This document shows, in pieces, positions 1 through 8,061 of a DNA stretch of 27,127 bases (its first letter is position 1; every line of letters starts with the position of its first letter). The notes below the pieces were generated by a model. It was not told the origin of the DNA and ran no database searches. It worked only from the letters and a program-made list of their open reading frames with translations. Source of the stretch: CAYJXJ01 sp964374095 (GTDB taxonomy: Bacteria; Elusimicrobiota; Elusimicrobia; UBA1565; UBA9628); NCBI GenBank assembly GCA_964374095.1, contig CAYJXJ010000051.1:1-27127 (forward strand), in the 5' to 3' direction. Both the position numbers and the translations under genes were made by a program.

Positions 1-832
1 AGAATTTCCGAACGTCTTTCCGCTTGACGAAGCTGTTGAGGCGGGTGATTTCGGTGAATCCGTTGGCCTTGTACATTTCCTCCACGAACTCCGGCGTGCA
101 CTCGTTGGAGAGCCAGACCGGGGCCTGGATGTAATTCTGGAGGAACACGCAGAAGTCCTCGCCGAAGAGGGATTTAAGGAATCCGGCGCGGAGGTCCTCG
201 CCGGTGCGTTCCTTGGCCAGGGACACAATTCGGTCGATGGCCTTGTGGATGACCTTGGGATGGATGCCGTCAATGAAATTCTTGAACTTGGCGTCTTGGC
301 GGTAGCGCTCCCGTATCGCGGGAAAAATCGTGCCCTGGATCAGGCCCCCGCAGGGGCCGTACGAGGTGAAGTAGTAGCCCCCGGACTTGCAGACGCGGGC
401 CCCTTCTCGGAAGCCGTGGAGTATCTCGGCCGTGTTCCGCAAATGGATCAGAACCCCGTTGATCGCCACGAAATCGAACCGGCCGGTCGGAAAGGGAATG
501 TCGAGGATGCTGCCCGGCCGCAGTTCGAAGCACCTGGAAGGCACGCCGGCCCTTTTCAAAGATGCTTGGAGCTTCTCGATCCAGCCGTTGCCGACGTCGA
601 TGCCATAGACCCTCTCGGCGCCCAGCCGCGACAGGCGCCTGATCAAGGAGCCGATATTGCCGCATCCAGCGTCGAGCGCATCCTTGCCCTTGAACCATTC
701 GCGCGGAAGCCCCATGGTGGCGCTTTCGTACATCCCGTCGATGCGTTGACGCGCGTCGGCGTCGGCGCAGATGCGCGCGTGCTGCTTTTCGTAGATTCTG
801 CGGGTCTTCCTATGGTGCTGTGACTGGGACAT
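1..832 (-). CDS. Class I SAM-dependent methyltransferase (3' end outside window)
   Basis: Reading leftward from an ATG at 832-830, the frame stays open to base 1, giving at least 277 residues with no stop, so the C-terminus is missing. Residues 54-61 read DAGCGNIG, the SAM-binding motif I of Rossmann-fold methyltransferases, followed by an acidic strand end (YGIDVGNG) and a motif like FDFVAINGVLIHL, typical of the post-II region. The gene overlaps the end of the upstream gene by 23 bp and is the last visible member of the nonulosonate operon. The substrate cannot be read from sequence. In Campylobacter, PtmH methylates an acetamidino-legionaminic acid made by PtmG; the amidotransferase module in this operon makes an N-methyl-amidine role conceivable, but that is inference. 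A methyltransferase acting on another glycan position is equally possible. Confidence 0.85.
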   Translation of the reverse strand, partial: MSQSQHHRKTRRIYEKQHARICADADARQRIDGMYESATMGLPREWFKGKDALDAGCGNIGSLIRRLSRLGAERVYGIDVGNGWIEKLQASLKRAGVPSRCFELRPGSILDIPFPTGRFDFVAINGVLIHLRNTAEILHGFREGARVCKSGGYYFTSYGPCGGLIQGTIFPAIRERYRQDAKFKNFIDGIHPKVIHKAIDRIVSLAKERTGEDLRAGFLKSLFGEDFCVFLQNYIQAPVWLSNECTPEFVEEMYKANGFTEITRLNSFVKRKDVRKF

Positions 833-2312
833 CGGAGGGCTCCTTGCCCGTGCGGGCGTTGATGAAATCGGCAACTCGCTCCTGGACCTGCCCATCGAAG
901 GAATGATGGCGATGGAGAGCGACCTCGGGGATGTCCTCCAGTCGCGTATTCCGAAGCTCTTCAACTTTCTGGGCGAAACGAGCGTAGTCGGCTGTCGGAT
1001 CGGAGATTTGGAAGCGCCGGTCATCGCATACGGTTTCGCCTGGATTTCCGGAGTAATTCACGAAAAGAACCTTGCGCCCCATTCGGAGAGCCTCGAAACC
1101 TAGGGTGGATTCGAAGGTTACGGCGAGGTCTGCGTGGAGTATGTTGCGGTAGCTTTCTCCGCGGCTCTCGTTGCCGAGGATTAGGAAAGTCCCCGGAAAA
1201 TTCCGATTCACCATGTCGAGCACCGCGGTGCGATGGGGCCGGTCCTCGGGCGCGTAAAAGCGAAGCTGGTAGGCGATGCGGCAACCTGGATGATCCTTCT
1301 TGTATCGGTGAAGGTTGGCTAGAATGCGCTCGAGGGCCTCTCCGAAATACGCGGGGGTGCCGTTGAACCGCGAGATCCCTTGGTCGATGAAGAGGATATC
1401 GTGGTGAATGGGAGGCGGGCCTCCGGCATTGGTTTCGAGAAATAGGGCGTGGCGGGCGTTGAGGCACAGGGCGCCGACGGGTTCCAAGCGTCGGGCGTGG
1501 GTCCGGAGCGACGACATTATCTCGATGTGCTGGCGGCCGAACAGGAGGTAGTGATCGACCATCCCGAAGGCCAATTGGGGGAGCAGGCTGCGCTCTCCGT
1601 TTTGGATCACGGTCAGGGTTCCGGGGCAGCTCTGGCGGAACGCGATGTAGCGGGCGGGATGATTGGGCATGTCGTCGAAGGTGACGTAATTGCGGCAAGG
1701 GTATCGGTGAAAGAAGCCCCGGTACGTCAGGTAGACCGCGATCGCCTGCCGGAACGGCTTGAATAGGGCCAGTCCGGTGCGCGCGCAAAGGTCGAGTAGG
1801 CTAGGGAGCAGGAGCGGCATCAGCAGCAGTAGGCGCAGGAGGTCGGCTGCCACGACTGAATCTAGAAACGGGGGGATGGCGTCGGGCCGAGAGAAGCTCC
1901 CGCGGATTCGGGCGGAAAGCCGCTTGCTCCCGCGCAGGCGTTCGTAGATCGTGGCGAACCACGCGTTGAAATATGGAGGATCGATGGTTTCGAGTATGTA
2001 GTCGACACGCTGCTCGGGAGTCCAGCGCCATGACTTGGAAGCAAGGTAGTAGAGCGGAAGCGCGGATAGTCCGAAGGCCGTTCGCAAGTGGTTTTCGGTG
2101 ATGGAGATCGTGTTGGACGGTAGGCAGGCGCAATATATGAACTTCGCCAATTGCGCTAATTCATCCTTGCGGCACCGCAGGGTGGATCTGAGAATTCGGA
2201 AGGCCGGATGCGCGCCGTGGCGCTGGGCGAACGATTCGGCCTCAGCGATAAAGTCGGCCCGCAATGATGCCGCATCGGGGATCTGCGAGCGGGGTCGCCG
2301 AGACATCCGCAT
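810..2312 (-). CDS. Surface-carbohydrate biosynthesis protein, GT-B-like putative glycosyltransferase
   Basis: A 500-residue soluble protein. The C-terminal third resembles the nucleotide-sugar side of GT-B transferases and capsule/teichoic-type polymerases: a stretch ILGNESRGESYRNIL, then VTFESTLGFEALRMGRKVLF with the conserved Ser/Thr-x-x-x-E spacing often seen in surface polysaccharide proteins. No signal peptide or clear membrane helix is seen apart from a leucine-rich segment near residues 160-178. The start is ATG at 2312, 3 bp after the LegC stop; a second ATG two codons in is possible. Its place directly after the CMP-nonulosonate enzymes suggests it transfers or processes the activated sugar, but no characterised family is recognised with certainty. 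Confidence 0.6.
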   Translation of the reverse strand: MRMSRRPRSQIPDAASLRADFIAEAESFAQRHGAHPAFRILRSTLRCRKDELAQLAKFIYCACLPSNTISITENHLRTAFGLSALPLYYLASKSWRWTPEQRVDYILETIDPPYFNAWFATIYERLRGSKRLSARIRGSFSRPDAIPPFLDSVVAADLLRLLLLMPLLLPSLLDLCARTGLALFKPFRQAIAVYLTYRGFFHRYPCRNYVTFDDMPNHPARYIAFRQSCPGTLTVIQNGERSLLPQLAFGMVDHYLLFGRQHIEIMSSLRTHARRLEPVGALCLNARHALFLETNAGGPPPIHHDILFIDQGISRFNGTPAYFGEALERILANLHRYKKDHPGCRIAYQLRFYAPEDRPHRTAVLDMVNRNFPGTFLILGNESRGESYRNILHADLAVTFESTLGFEALRMGRKVLFVNYSGNPGETVCDDRRFQISDPTADYARFAQKVEELRNTRLEDIPEVALHRHHSFDGQVQERVADFINARTGKEPSDVPVTAP

Positions 2313-2315
2313 CGC

Positions 2316-3476
2316 TCAGCGGCCGCCTGCCCGATGGGGGGCTAGAACTTTGGCTGCCGCGAGGACCGTTTGGCGCGAAAGCCCCGGGCTGGAGGGAAGG
2401 TTGAGGCACGTTTCCCACAGCCGGTCCGTGACGGGAAGCGGGCCCGCGGTCAGGAGGGGCGAAAATATGTTCTGACGGTGGCAGGGGGTCCACAAGGGCC
2501 GCGCCTCAAAGCCCGCCCGCTCGAGCTTCCGGCAAAGGCCGCGGGCCTGGGCGGCGGTGCGCGCGCGGACGGTGTTGAGCCAAAAATTACTCCGGGCGCC
2601 CGCGGGCTCCCATAGGAGACGTAGGTCCGGTCTGCTGTCAAGAGATTCACGGTACCAGCCGGCGATGCGGCGCTTGGCCGCCAAGATCGCGTCAAAACGC
2701 GCCAACTGGGCCAGGCCCAGCGCGGCATTGAGGCTGGGCAGGCGGTAATTGAAGCCGACGGCGTCGTGACGGTAGGTCCGGGAATCGGCCTTGGCCTGGG
2801 TGGAGAGGTGCCGCACCCGCGCCGCGAGTTTCGCGTCGTCGGTGACGACCATGCCGCCGCCTCCGGTCGTGATGATCTTGTTGCCGTTGAAGCTGAGCAC
2901 TCCGGCCCGGCCCCAAGTTCCGGCGGCGCGGCCCCGGTAGCTTGAGCCCAAGCCTTCGGCGGCGTCCTCGACCAGGGGAATGCGGAATTTCGCGCAGACC
3001 TCGGAAAGGCGGTCCAGGCGCGGCGGGTGTCCGGCGGCCCAGACCGGCAGGCAGGCCGCGATGCGGCGGCCGCTCGCTCGGTCAAGGCAATGGCCCGAAG
3101 AGACCCGGGCGCGGCGCTTGAGATAATCTTCGATGACGTCGGGGTCCATTCCGAGGGTCGGCTCCTCGACGTCGACGAAGCGGGGCAGCGCCCCCAGATA
3201 GACGGCGGCGTTGGCGGTGGCGATGAAGGTCAGGGAGGGGACCAGCACCTCGCAGCCCGCCCGGACTCCCGCCGCCTCCAGGGCCAGATGCAGGCCCGCC
3301 GTTCCGTTGACCACGGCCACCGCGTGGCGGACGTCCAGGCGCCGAGCGATGGCGCGCTCGAAGCGCTCGCCGAACCTTCCCCCGCTGGAGACCCAGGTGC
3401 TCTCCAGGCACTCGCGGACCCGCCGCCAATCGCGGGGACCGAGGGACGGCGCGTGGAGGGGAACCTTCGTCGCCAC
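2316..3476 (-). CDS. legC: LegC-type DegT/DnrJ/EryC1 PLP-dependent sugar aminotransferase
   Basis: A 386-residue protein with the full DegT/DnrJ/EryC1/StrS fold. NGTAGLHLAL lies at residues 57-66. VEDAAEGLGS at 169-178 carries the Asp that contacts the PLP pyridine nitrogen. SFNGNK ends at Lys200, the expected Schiff-base lysine, followed by IITTGGGG. In legionaminic-type pathways LegC transfers an amino group to C4 of a 4-keto-6-deoxy-HexNAc nucleotide made by LegB. The start is GTG at 3476 (no ATG fits), 4 bp from the end of the upstream nucleotidyltransferase gene. The assignment to LegC rather than a PseC or perosamine synthase rests on the neighbouring NeuB/NeuC/NeuD genes. Confidence 0.85.
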   Translation of the reverse strand: MATKVPLHAPSLGPRDWRRVRECLESTWVSSGGRFGERFERAIARRLDVRHAVAVVNGTAGLHLALEAAGVRAGCEVLVPSLTFIATANAAVYLGALPRFVDVEEPTLGMDPDVIEDYLKRRARVSSGHCLDRASGRRIAACLPVWAAGHPPRLDRLSEVCAKFRIPLVEDAAEGLGSSYRGRAAGTWGRAGVLSFNGNKIITTGGGGMVVTDDAKLAARVRHLSTQAKADSRTYRHDAVGFNYRLPSLNAALGLAQLARFDAILAAKRRIAGWYRESLDSRPDLRLLWEPAGARSNFWLNTVRARTAAQARGLCRKLERAGFEARPLWTPCHRQNIFSPLLTAGPLPVTDRLWETCLNLPSSPGLSRQTVLAAAKVLAPHRAGGR

Positions 3477-3480
3477 GGCC

Positions 3481-4545
3481 TTAGAAGTGCTCCTTGTAGT
3501 CGCGCTGGGCGCGCTCGTAGTCCTCGATCTTGCCGATATCGAGCCAATACTCCTGCACCGGAAAGCACCCGACGCTGCCCGGGCGATCTTGAATGATCTG
3601 AGCCAGAAGGTCCGGCATGTCCCGGCGCTCTCCCTTTTTTAGCAGGCGCGTCGCCGCGGGCTCGAGCACGCAGATTCCGGCGTTGACGAAGTAGCGCTGG
3701 ACGGGCTTCTCCACGATCGAGGCCAGCTTGTGGTCCTTGATCGAGACGACGCCGTAGGGGATCTGGAAGTCCGATTCCTTCACGCAGAGCGTCGCGGCGT
3801 GGCCGCCTTCATCGTGAAAATCGAGCAGGGCCCGGTAGTTCATCTTGGTCAGGAGGTCGCCGTTCATGACGATGAAGGGGCCGCCGAGGTCGCGTTCGAT
3901 GAGGCTGAGACTTCCGGCGGTGCCGAGTTCGGTCTTCTCGAAGAGATACTCGACGCGCGAGCCCCAGCGCCGGCCGTCGCCGAAGTGGTCTTTGATCCGC
4001 TCCGCGAGGTAGTTGACGCTGAAGATGAATTTCCGAAAGCCCGCGGTCACAAGCCTCTCCAACACCAGTTCGAGCAGGGGCTTATCGGCCACCGGCATCA
4101 TCGGCTTGGGGCGCTCGTTGGTGAAGGGGCGAAGGCGCGTCCCCTGCCCTCCGGCCATGATGACGACCCAGTTGGGGTGCGAGTCGGGGGCGATGGTGTC
4201 GAAGAAACTGGCGATGTCGACCACGCGCCCGCGGGCGTCCACGATGGGGATGTAGGCCCGCCGTTTCTCGCGAAAGCGCGCCTCCAACTCCTCGGTGGTG
4301 ACTCCCACTTCGGCGGTCGCGGGCTTGGGATTCATGGCCTGGGTGACGGGGCTGTCCAAAGGCAGGCCCTTGAGAATGGCGCGGCGGATGTCGCTGTCGA
4401 CGAGTATGCCGGCGAGGCGGCGGTCCTTGCCCACGACGAGGACGATGCCGATTTGGCTGTTGGTGATGACCTCCACCGCCTGGCGCAGGGTGGCCTTGGG
4501 CCCCAAAATGATCTCGGGGTGAAGCTCGAGGAGGCTCTTCTTCAT
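3481..4545 (-). CDS. ptmE: CBS-domain sugar-phosphate nucleotidyltransferase, PtmE-like
   Basis: 354 residues with two parts. A tandem CBS pair occupies about residues 1-120. A nucleotidyltransferase domain starts at about residue 126 with MAGGQGTRLRPFT (130-142) and ERPKPMMPV, the NTP-binding signature of the family. It ends with the WLDIGKIEDYERA motif usual in sugar-1-phosphate guanylyl/thymidylyltransferases. This architecture is that of PtmE, the glucosamine-1-phosphate guanylyltransferase that starts the GDP-linked legionaminic acid route in Campylobacter jejuni. The CBS pair may sense a nucleotide. The start is an ATGA overlap with the acyltransferase gene (4542-4545), with AAGGAG 9 nt upstream. 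The nucleotide actually used (GTP, UTP or CTP) cannot be settled from sequence. Confidence 0.8.
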   Translation of the reverse strand: MKKSLLELHPEIILGPKATLRQAVEVITNSQIGIVLVVGKDRRLAGILVDSDIRRAILKGLPLDSPVTQAMNPKPATAEVGVTTEELEARFREKRRAYIPIVDARGRVVDIASFFDTIAPDSHPNWVVIMAGGQGTRLRPFTNERPKPMMPVADKPLLELVLERLVTAGFRKFIFSVNYLAERIKDHFGDGRRWGSRVEYLFEKTELGTAGSLSLIERDLGGPFIVMNGDLLTKMNYRALLDFHDEGGHAATLCVKESDFQIPYGVVSIKDHKLASIVEKPVQRYFVNAGICVLEPAATRLLKKGERRDMPDLLAQIIQDRPGSVGCFPVQEYWLDIGKIEDYERAQRDYKEHF

Positions 4546-5177
4546 GCGGGTCGGCTCCTTGCGGGGACGCCGATCGCTCGGGCTCGGGCGGCGACGCCTT
4601 TTACGACCACGGCCCCGGCACCCACCACGGCCGCGGCGCCCACGGAGATGAAGGGGAGGATGATCGCTCCGGCGCCGATCATGGCGCCCGCTCCCACCGT
4701 CGCCCCGCCGCAGAGGATGGCGCCGGGTCCGATGAAGGAGTGCGCGCCGACCTGGGCGTCGTGTTCGACGACTGCGGCCGTGTTGACGACGGCGTTTTCG
4801 CCGATGCGCGCGCCGGGGTGGATGACGGCGCGCGTGATCACCTGCGCGCCGGCGCCGAGCTCCGCGCTCGGGGCGACCTCGGCGCCGGGGTGGGCGACGG
4901 TCGCGAATTTATAGCCGAGCGCCGTGAATTTCTCGTAGAGCCGGCGGCGCCGGGCGGCTGACGTCGAGAGTCCCAGTCCATTGACCAGGAGCACGCCGCC
5001 GGGGCGGCGGCGGGACAGGATGTCCTCGCCCCCCAGGACGCGCGCGCCGTCGACGCGGCGTCCCCAGAGGTTGGGGTCAGGGTCCGCGAATCCCAGGACG
5101 TCGGCCCCTCCGGACTTGAGGAGCGCCGCCAGCATGACCCGGCCGTGCCCGCCCGCGCCGAGGATGATGCACTTCAT
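4542..5177 (-). CDS. NeuD/PglD/LegH-family hexapeptide-repeat acyltransferase
   Basis: 211 residues. The N-terminus CIILGAGGHG (residues 3-12) is the Rossmann-like PglD-type sugar-nucleotide-binding domain. From about residue 95 onward the protein is left-handed beta-helix with hexapeptide periodicity (for example IGENAVVNTAAVVEHDAQVG, then repeated GAGAxI units). His138 in VVEHDAQVG matches the catalytic His position of PglD relatives. In legionaminic synthesis LegH N-acetylates the C4 amino group made by LegC, and the two genes are in the same operon. NeuD-type O-acetyltransferases have the same fold and cannot be excluded. It overlaps the neighbours on both sides by ATGA tetranucleotides (5174-5177 and 4542-4545). 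Confidence 0.85.
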   Translation of the reverse strand: MKCIILGAGGHGRVMLAALLKSGGADVLGFADPDPNLWGRRVDGARVLGGEDILSRRRPGGVLLVNGLGLSTSAARRRRLYEKFTALGYKFATVAHPGAEVAPSAELGAGAQVITRAVIHPGARIGENAVVNTAAVVEHDAQVGAHSFIGPGAILCGGATVGAGAMIGAGAIILPFISVGAAAVVGAGAVVVKGVAARARAIGVPARSRPA

Positions 5178-6334
5178 GGCTTTATCCCCGGAACCCGAAT
5201 GTCGCGGAAATCCTTGCGTAGGGTTCCTTTGCGCAGGGGGTAGGTTTTAAGCACCTTCAGGATGCGCTCCGACACCCGGCCGCCCTCGTAGGGGCTTTCG
5301 CCGCGGCAGTGGCGCTTGCGCCAGGACGGCGAAAGGGCTTGCCGCAAGGCGCCGGCGATCTCGCCCTGGGAGGCCCCGCAGTCGATGATCGACGGGGCGC
5401 GGAGTCTTCCGGCCTGTCTTTCCCCGATATTGACCGTGGGGACTTTGAGCGTTGGGGCTTCGATGATGCCGCTTGAGGAATTTCCGACCATGGCGTCGGC
5501 CCGGCCAAGGAGGGTCAGGTATTCGTCCTGTCCAAGGGAGGGAGCGAGGGCGACGGAATCGGGATGAGTCCGTTTCCAGCGCTCGAGTTCGGCGTTGATG
5601 CCCCGGCCGCCGGCGTCGGCGTTGGCGTAGGTAAACACCGCGCGGGTTCCGGCGGCGCGCAGGGCCCGCAGGAGATCGGCCGGGCGGGAGCCGTTCTCGG
5701 GATGCCAGGTGCCGAGCACAAACGGGGATTGAATGTCGAAGGCAAGCCTGTCCTGAAGCGCCCTCTCCGGCACGGTCTTGAGCCGTGAGATGTACTCGAG
5801 CCCCGGGGCTCCCACGTTGAAGACCCGGGAGGGATGCTCGCCCATCTGAATGACGCGGCGGCGGTAGGGCTGTGCCGAGACGAAATGGAGCAGGGCCATC
5901 TTGGTCACGGCGTGCCGGATCCGGTCGTCGATCACGCCGAAGGTCGCCTCGCCGCCGTGGATGTGGGCCAGGGGCAGGCGCAGGCAGAGGGCCGCGCAGG
6001 CCGCGGCCATCATTTCGAAACGGTCGCCCAGGACGACGACGAGGTCCGGGTCGATCCGCGCGAGAGCGGGTGAGAGGCGGGAGACTCCCAAGCCGAGTGA
6101 GCGCGCGGTTGCGAGGTTCGAGTCGCCGCGGCCGATGAAGGCGACCTCGGCCGCGATGGGGAATCCGTCCTTGCGGATGAAATCGACGGTGCGGCCGAAC
6201 CCCGGCGCGAAGTGCATGCCCGTCGCGACCAGCGCCAACTCGAGGGAGGGATCCCTCCGGATGCCCGCGATGAGCCAATAGAGCAGGCCGTAATCGGAGC
6301 GCGAGGTGGTGATGACGGCGATCCGGCGCCTCAT
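5174..6334 (-). CDS. neuC: Hydrolysing UDP/GDP-N-acetyl sugar 2-epimerase (NeuC/LegG type)
   Basis: 386 residues from the ATG at 6334, which overlaps the upstream stop (ATGA, 6331-6334) and has a GGAAGGG Shine-Dalgarno 6 nt upstream. An in-frame TTG five codons earlier is therefore not the start. The N-terminus IAVITTSRSDYGLLYWLI and the block HIHGGEATFGVIDDRIRHA are hallmarks of the NeuC/LegG branch of UDP-GlcNAc 2-epimerases. The C-terminus has VGNSSSGIIEAPTLKVPTVN, where the nucleotide phosphates bind. The enzyme would release the free 2-epimerised sugar (such as 2,4-diacetamido-2,4,6-trideoxy-mannose) that the following synthase condenses with PEP. It sits immediately downstream of that synthase gene in the same operon. 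Confidence 0.9.
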   Translation of the reverse strand: MRRRIAVITTSRSDYGLLYWLIAGIRRDPSLELALVATGMHFAPGFGRTVDFIRKDGFPIAAEVAFIGRGDSNLATARSLGLGVSRLSPALARIDPDLVVVLGDRFEMMAAACAALCLRLPLAHIHGGEATFGVIDDRIRHAVTKMALLHFVSAQPYRRRVIQMGEHPSRVFNVGAPGLEYISRLKTVPERALQDRLAFDIQSPFVLGTWHPENGSRPADLLRALRAAGTRAVFTYANADAGGRGINAELERWKRTHPDSVALAPSLGQDEYLTLLGRADAMVGNSSSGIIEAPTLKVPTVNIGERQAGRLRAPSIIDCGASQGEIAGALRQALSPSWRKRHCRGESPYEGGRVSERILKVLKTYPLRKGTLRKDFRDIRVPGIKP

Positions 6335-8061
6335 CGCAGGCCCTTCCAAGTGAGGGGTTCATCGGCGGTCAACCCGCGGCGGAGAGTGCGCCCGATCACG
6401 GATTGGAGATCGGCCGGGGAAATTCCGCCGTCGGGCCGCTTGACGGCCAAGTCCGCCGCCGATAAGGTTTGTCCCGCCGGCAGGGGCCGCGCGGCCACGA
6501 GACTGCGCCGGGCGACGCGGCTGACCGACGCCTCGCAGGGAGCGGGTTTCTTGACGCCGTCGCCGAGGCTTGAGCCGACGCCGCGGATCGCCGCGACCAT
6601 CCCCTTGAACTCGGCGGGCTCGAGCGACGCGCGCTGATCCGGTCCCGGAAGACGCCGGTCGAGCGTGATGTGCTTCTCGATCACGGAGGCGCCGCGGGCC
6701 GCGGCCGCGACGGCGATGTCGGTCCCCTCGGTGTGGTCGGAATATCCGACCGGTAGGCCGAAGGCCTCGCGGAGCGTGTCCATGGCCCGGAGATTGACCT
6801 GGTCGATCGGCGCCGGATACTGGCTCACGCAGTGCAGGAGGGTGAGCGGCGCGTCGGAGAGGGACTCGATCCAGCCGACCGCCGCCGACACCTCGGCGGC
6901 GTCGCTCATTCCCGTCGAGAGGATGATCGGGCGGCCCTTGCGGGCGACATGCTCGATCAGGGGACGGTTGGTGATCTCGCCCGAGGGGAGCTTGAACAAC
7001 TTCACCCCCAGCCGGTCCAGCATGTCCGCGCTGTCTTCATCGAAGGGAGAGGATAGAAAATCAATGCGGAGCTTCCGGCAGAGATCGCGGAGGCGGCGGT
7101 GGGCCGCGGCGTCGAGTTCCAGGGCCTTGAGCATCTCAAACTGGCGTCCCCCCCGCGCGGGAGCGGCCCGCCGTTGATACGGCGCCTGGGGGGCGCGGGC
7201 CGACGCCAGGCGCTCGGCCTTGAACGTTTGAAACTTGACCGCGTCGGCGCCGGCGGCCTTGGCGGCCCGGACGAGCTTTTCGGCGAGGGCCGGCCTGCCG
7301 TTGTGGTTGACTCCGGCTTCCGCGATCACATAGACCGGGCGGCTCTGCGCCGCGCCGCCGCGGAGCAGGCCCTCGGCCAGCTTCCAATCGAAGGGGTTGT
7401 CGATGTCGATGCCTTCGCCGGGTCCGACGATGAGAGGGCGGTCGCCCGGGCCGTGGAAGACCCCGGTGCGGAGGAACTTCTCGGCGGAGACCATGAAAAT
7501 CGAGCCGTCGAGAAAGTAAGCCTCGGGAAGCTTCTGCCGCGGGGGCGGGACGCCGACATGCACGAAGGGCTCAAGCGAGCCGTCGTCGCCGATCCGGAAA
7601 CACCAATGGGGATGAGCCCGGGAGGGCGTCACCGAGATCACGGAGGCTCCGCCCGAGCGCTCAAAGAGCGCGACGGCTTTGCGGATGGTGGCCGCCGAGC
7701 GGAAAGGCGAGGTCGGCTGGAGGACTAGGATCGCGTCGGGGCGGTAGCCCTCTTGGGCCAGCCTTCCTAAAAGATGCCGGAGCACGTCGGAAAGGTGGCT
7801 CCCGTCCCGGGCGAGTTCGCGGGGTCTCAGCCACGGCACCGGGACGCCGTAGTCCCGCGAGACGCGCGCGATGGCCGGGTCGTCGGTGCTGACCCAAATC
7901 CGGTCGAGACAGCGCGACTCCCGCGCCGAGCGAATGGCGCGCGCCAAAAGCGGCAGGCCGCCGAGAGGCTTGATGTTCTTGCCGGGCAGGCCCTTGGAGC
8001 CTCCCCGGGCGGGTATTAATCCGAGGACTTTCACGCGGGTGTAACCATTCCCTTTGGTCAT
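6331..8061 (-). CDS. Fused CMP-nonulosonate synthetase / nonulosonate synthase (NeuA-NeuB or LegF-LegI fusion)
   Basis: 576 residues in one uninterrupted frame. Residues 11-234 are a CMP-sialate synthetase-type cytidylyltransferase: LIPARGGSKGLPGKN at the start, LQPTSPFR at 113-120 and the closing GIDIDNPFDWKLAEGLL. After a very short linker (235-241), residues 242-505 are a NeuB TIM barrel: VIAEAGVNHNG, KFQTF, LPSGEITN, STGMSD, CVSQYP, GYSDHTEG (His443) and EKHITLDR (His464), with the two metal-ligand histidines present. Residues 512-576 form a SAF/antifreeze-like domain. The protein would catalyse both PEP condensation and CMP activation, normally two genes. The start is the ATG that overlaps the upstream stop (8058-8061); an ATG 8 codons earlier is possible but its GGAGA sits too close. 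Confidence 0.9.
   Translation of the reverse strand: MTKGNGYTRVKVLGLIPARGGSKGLPGKNIKPLGGLPLLARAIRSARESRCLDRIWVSTDDPAIARVSRDYGVPVPWLRPRELARDGSHLSDVLRHLLGRLAQEGYRPDAILVLQPTSPFRSAATIRKAVALFERSGGASVISVTPSRAHPHWCFRIGDDGSLEPFVHVGVPPPRQKLPEAYFLDGSIFMVSAEKFLRTGVFHGPGDRPLIVGPGEGIDIDNPFDWKLAEGLLRGGAAQSRPVYVIAEAGVNHNGRPALAEKLVRAAKAAGADAVKFQTFKAERLASARAPQAPYQRRAAPARGGRQFEMLKALELDAAAHRRLRDLCRKLRIDFLSSPFDEDSADMLDRLGVKLFKLPSGEITNRPLIEHVARKGRPIILSTGMSDAAEVSAAVGWIESLSDAPLTLLHCVSQYPAPIDQVNLRAMDTLREAFGLPVGYSDHTEGTDIAVAAAARGASVIEKHITLDRRLPGPDQRASLEPAEFKGMVAAIRGVGSSLGDGVKKPAPCEASVSRVARRSLVAARPLPAGQTLSAADLAVKRPDGGISPADLQSVIGRTLRRGLTADEPLTWKGLR

Noticed and set aside
3730..4914. Long rightward open frame (394 codons) opposite the nucleotidyltransferase and acyltransferase genes
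   Set aside because: Its translation is low-complexity Ala/Gly/Pro/Thr and no motif is recognisable; the opposite strand carries two clear enzyme families. It is a GC-rich antisense shadow.
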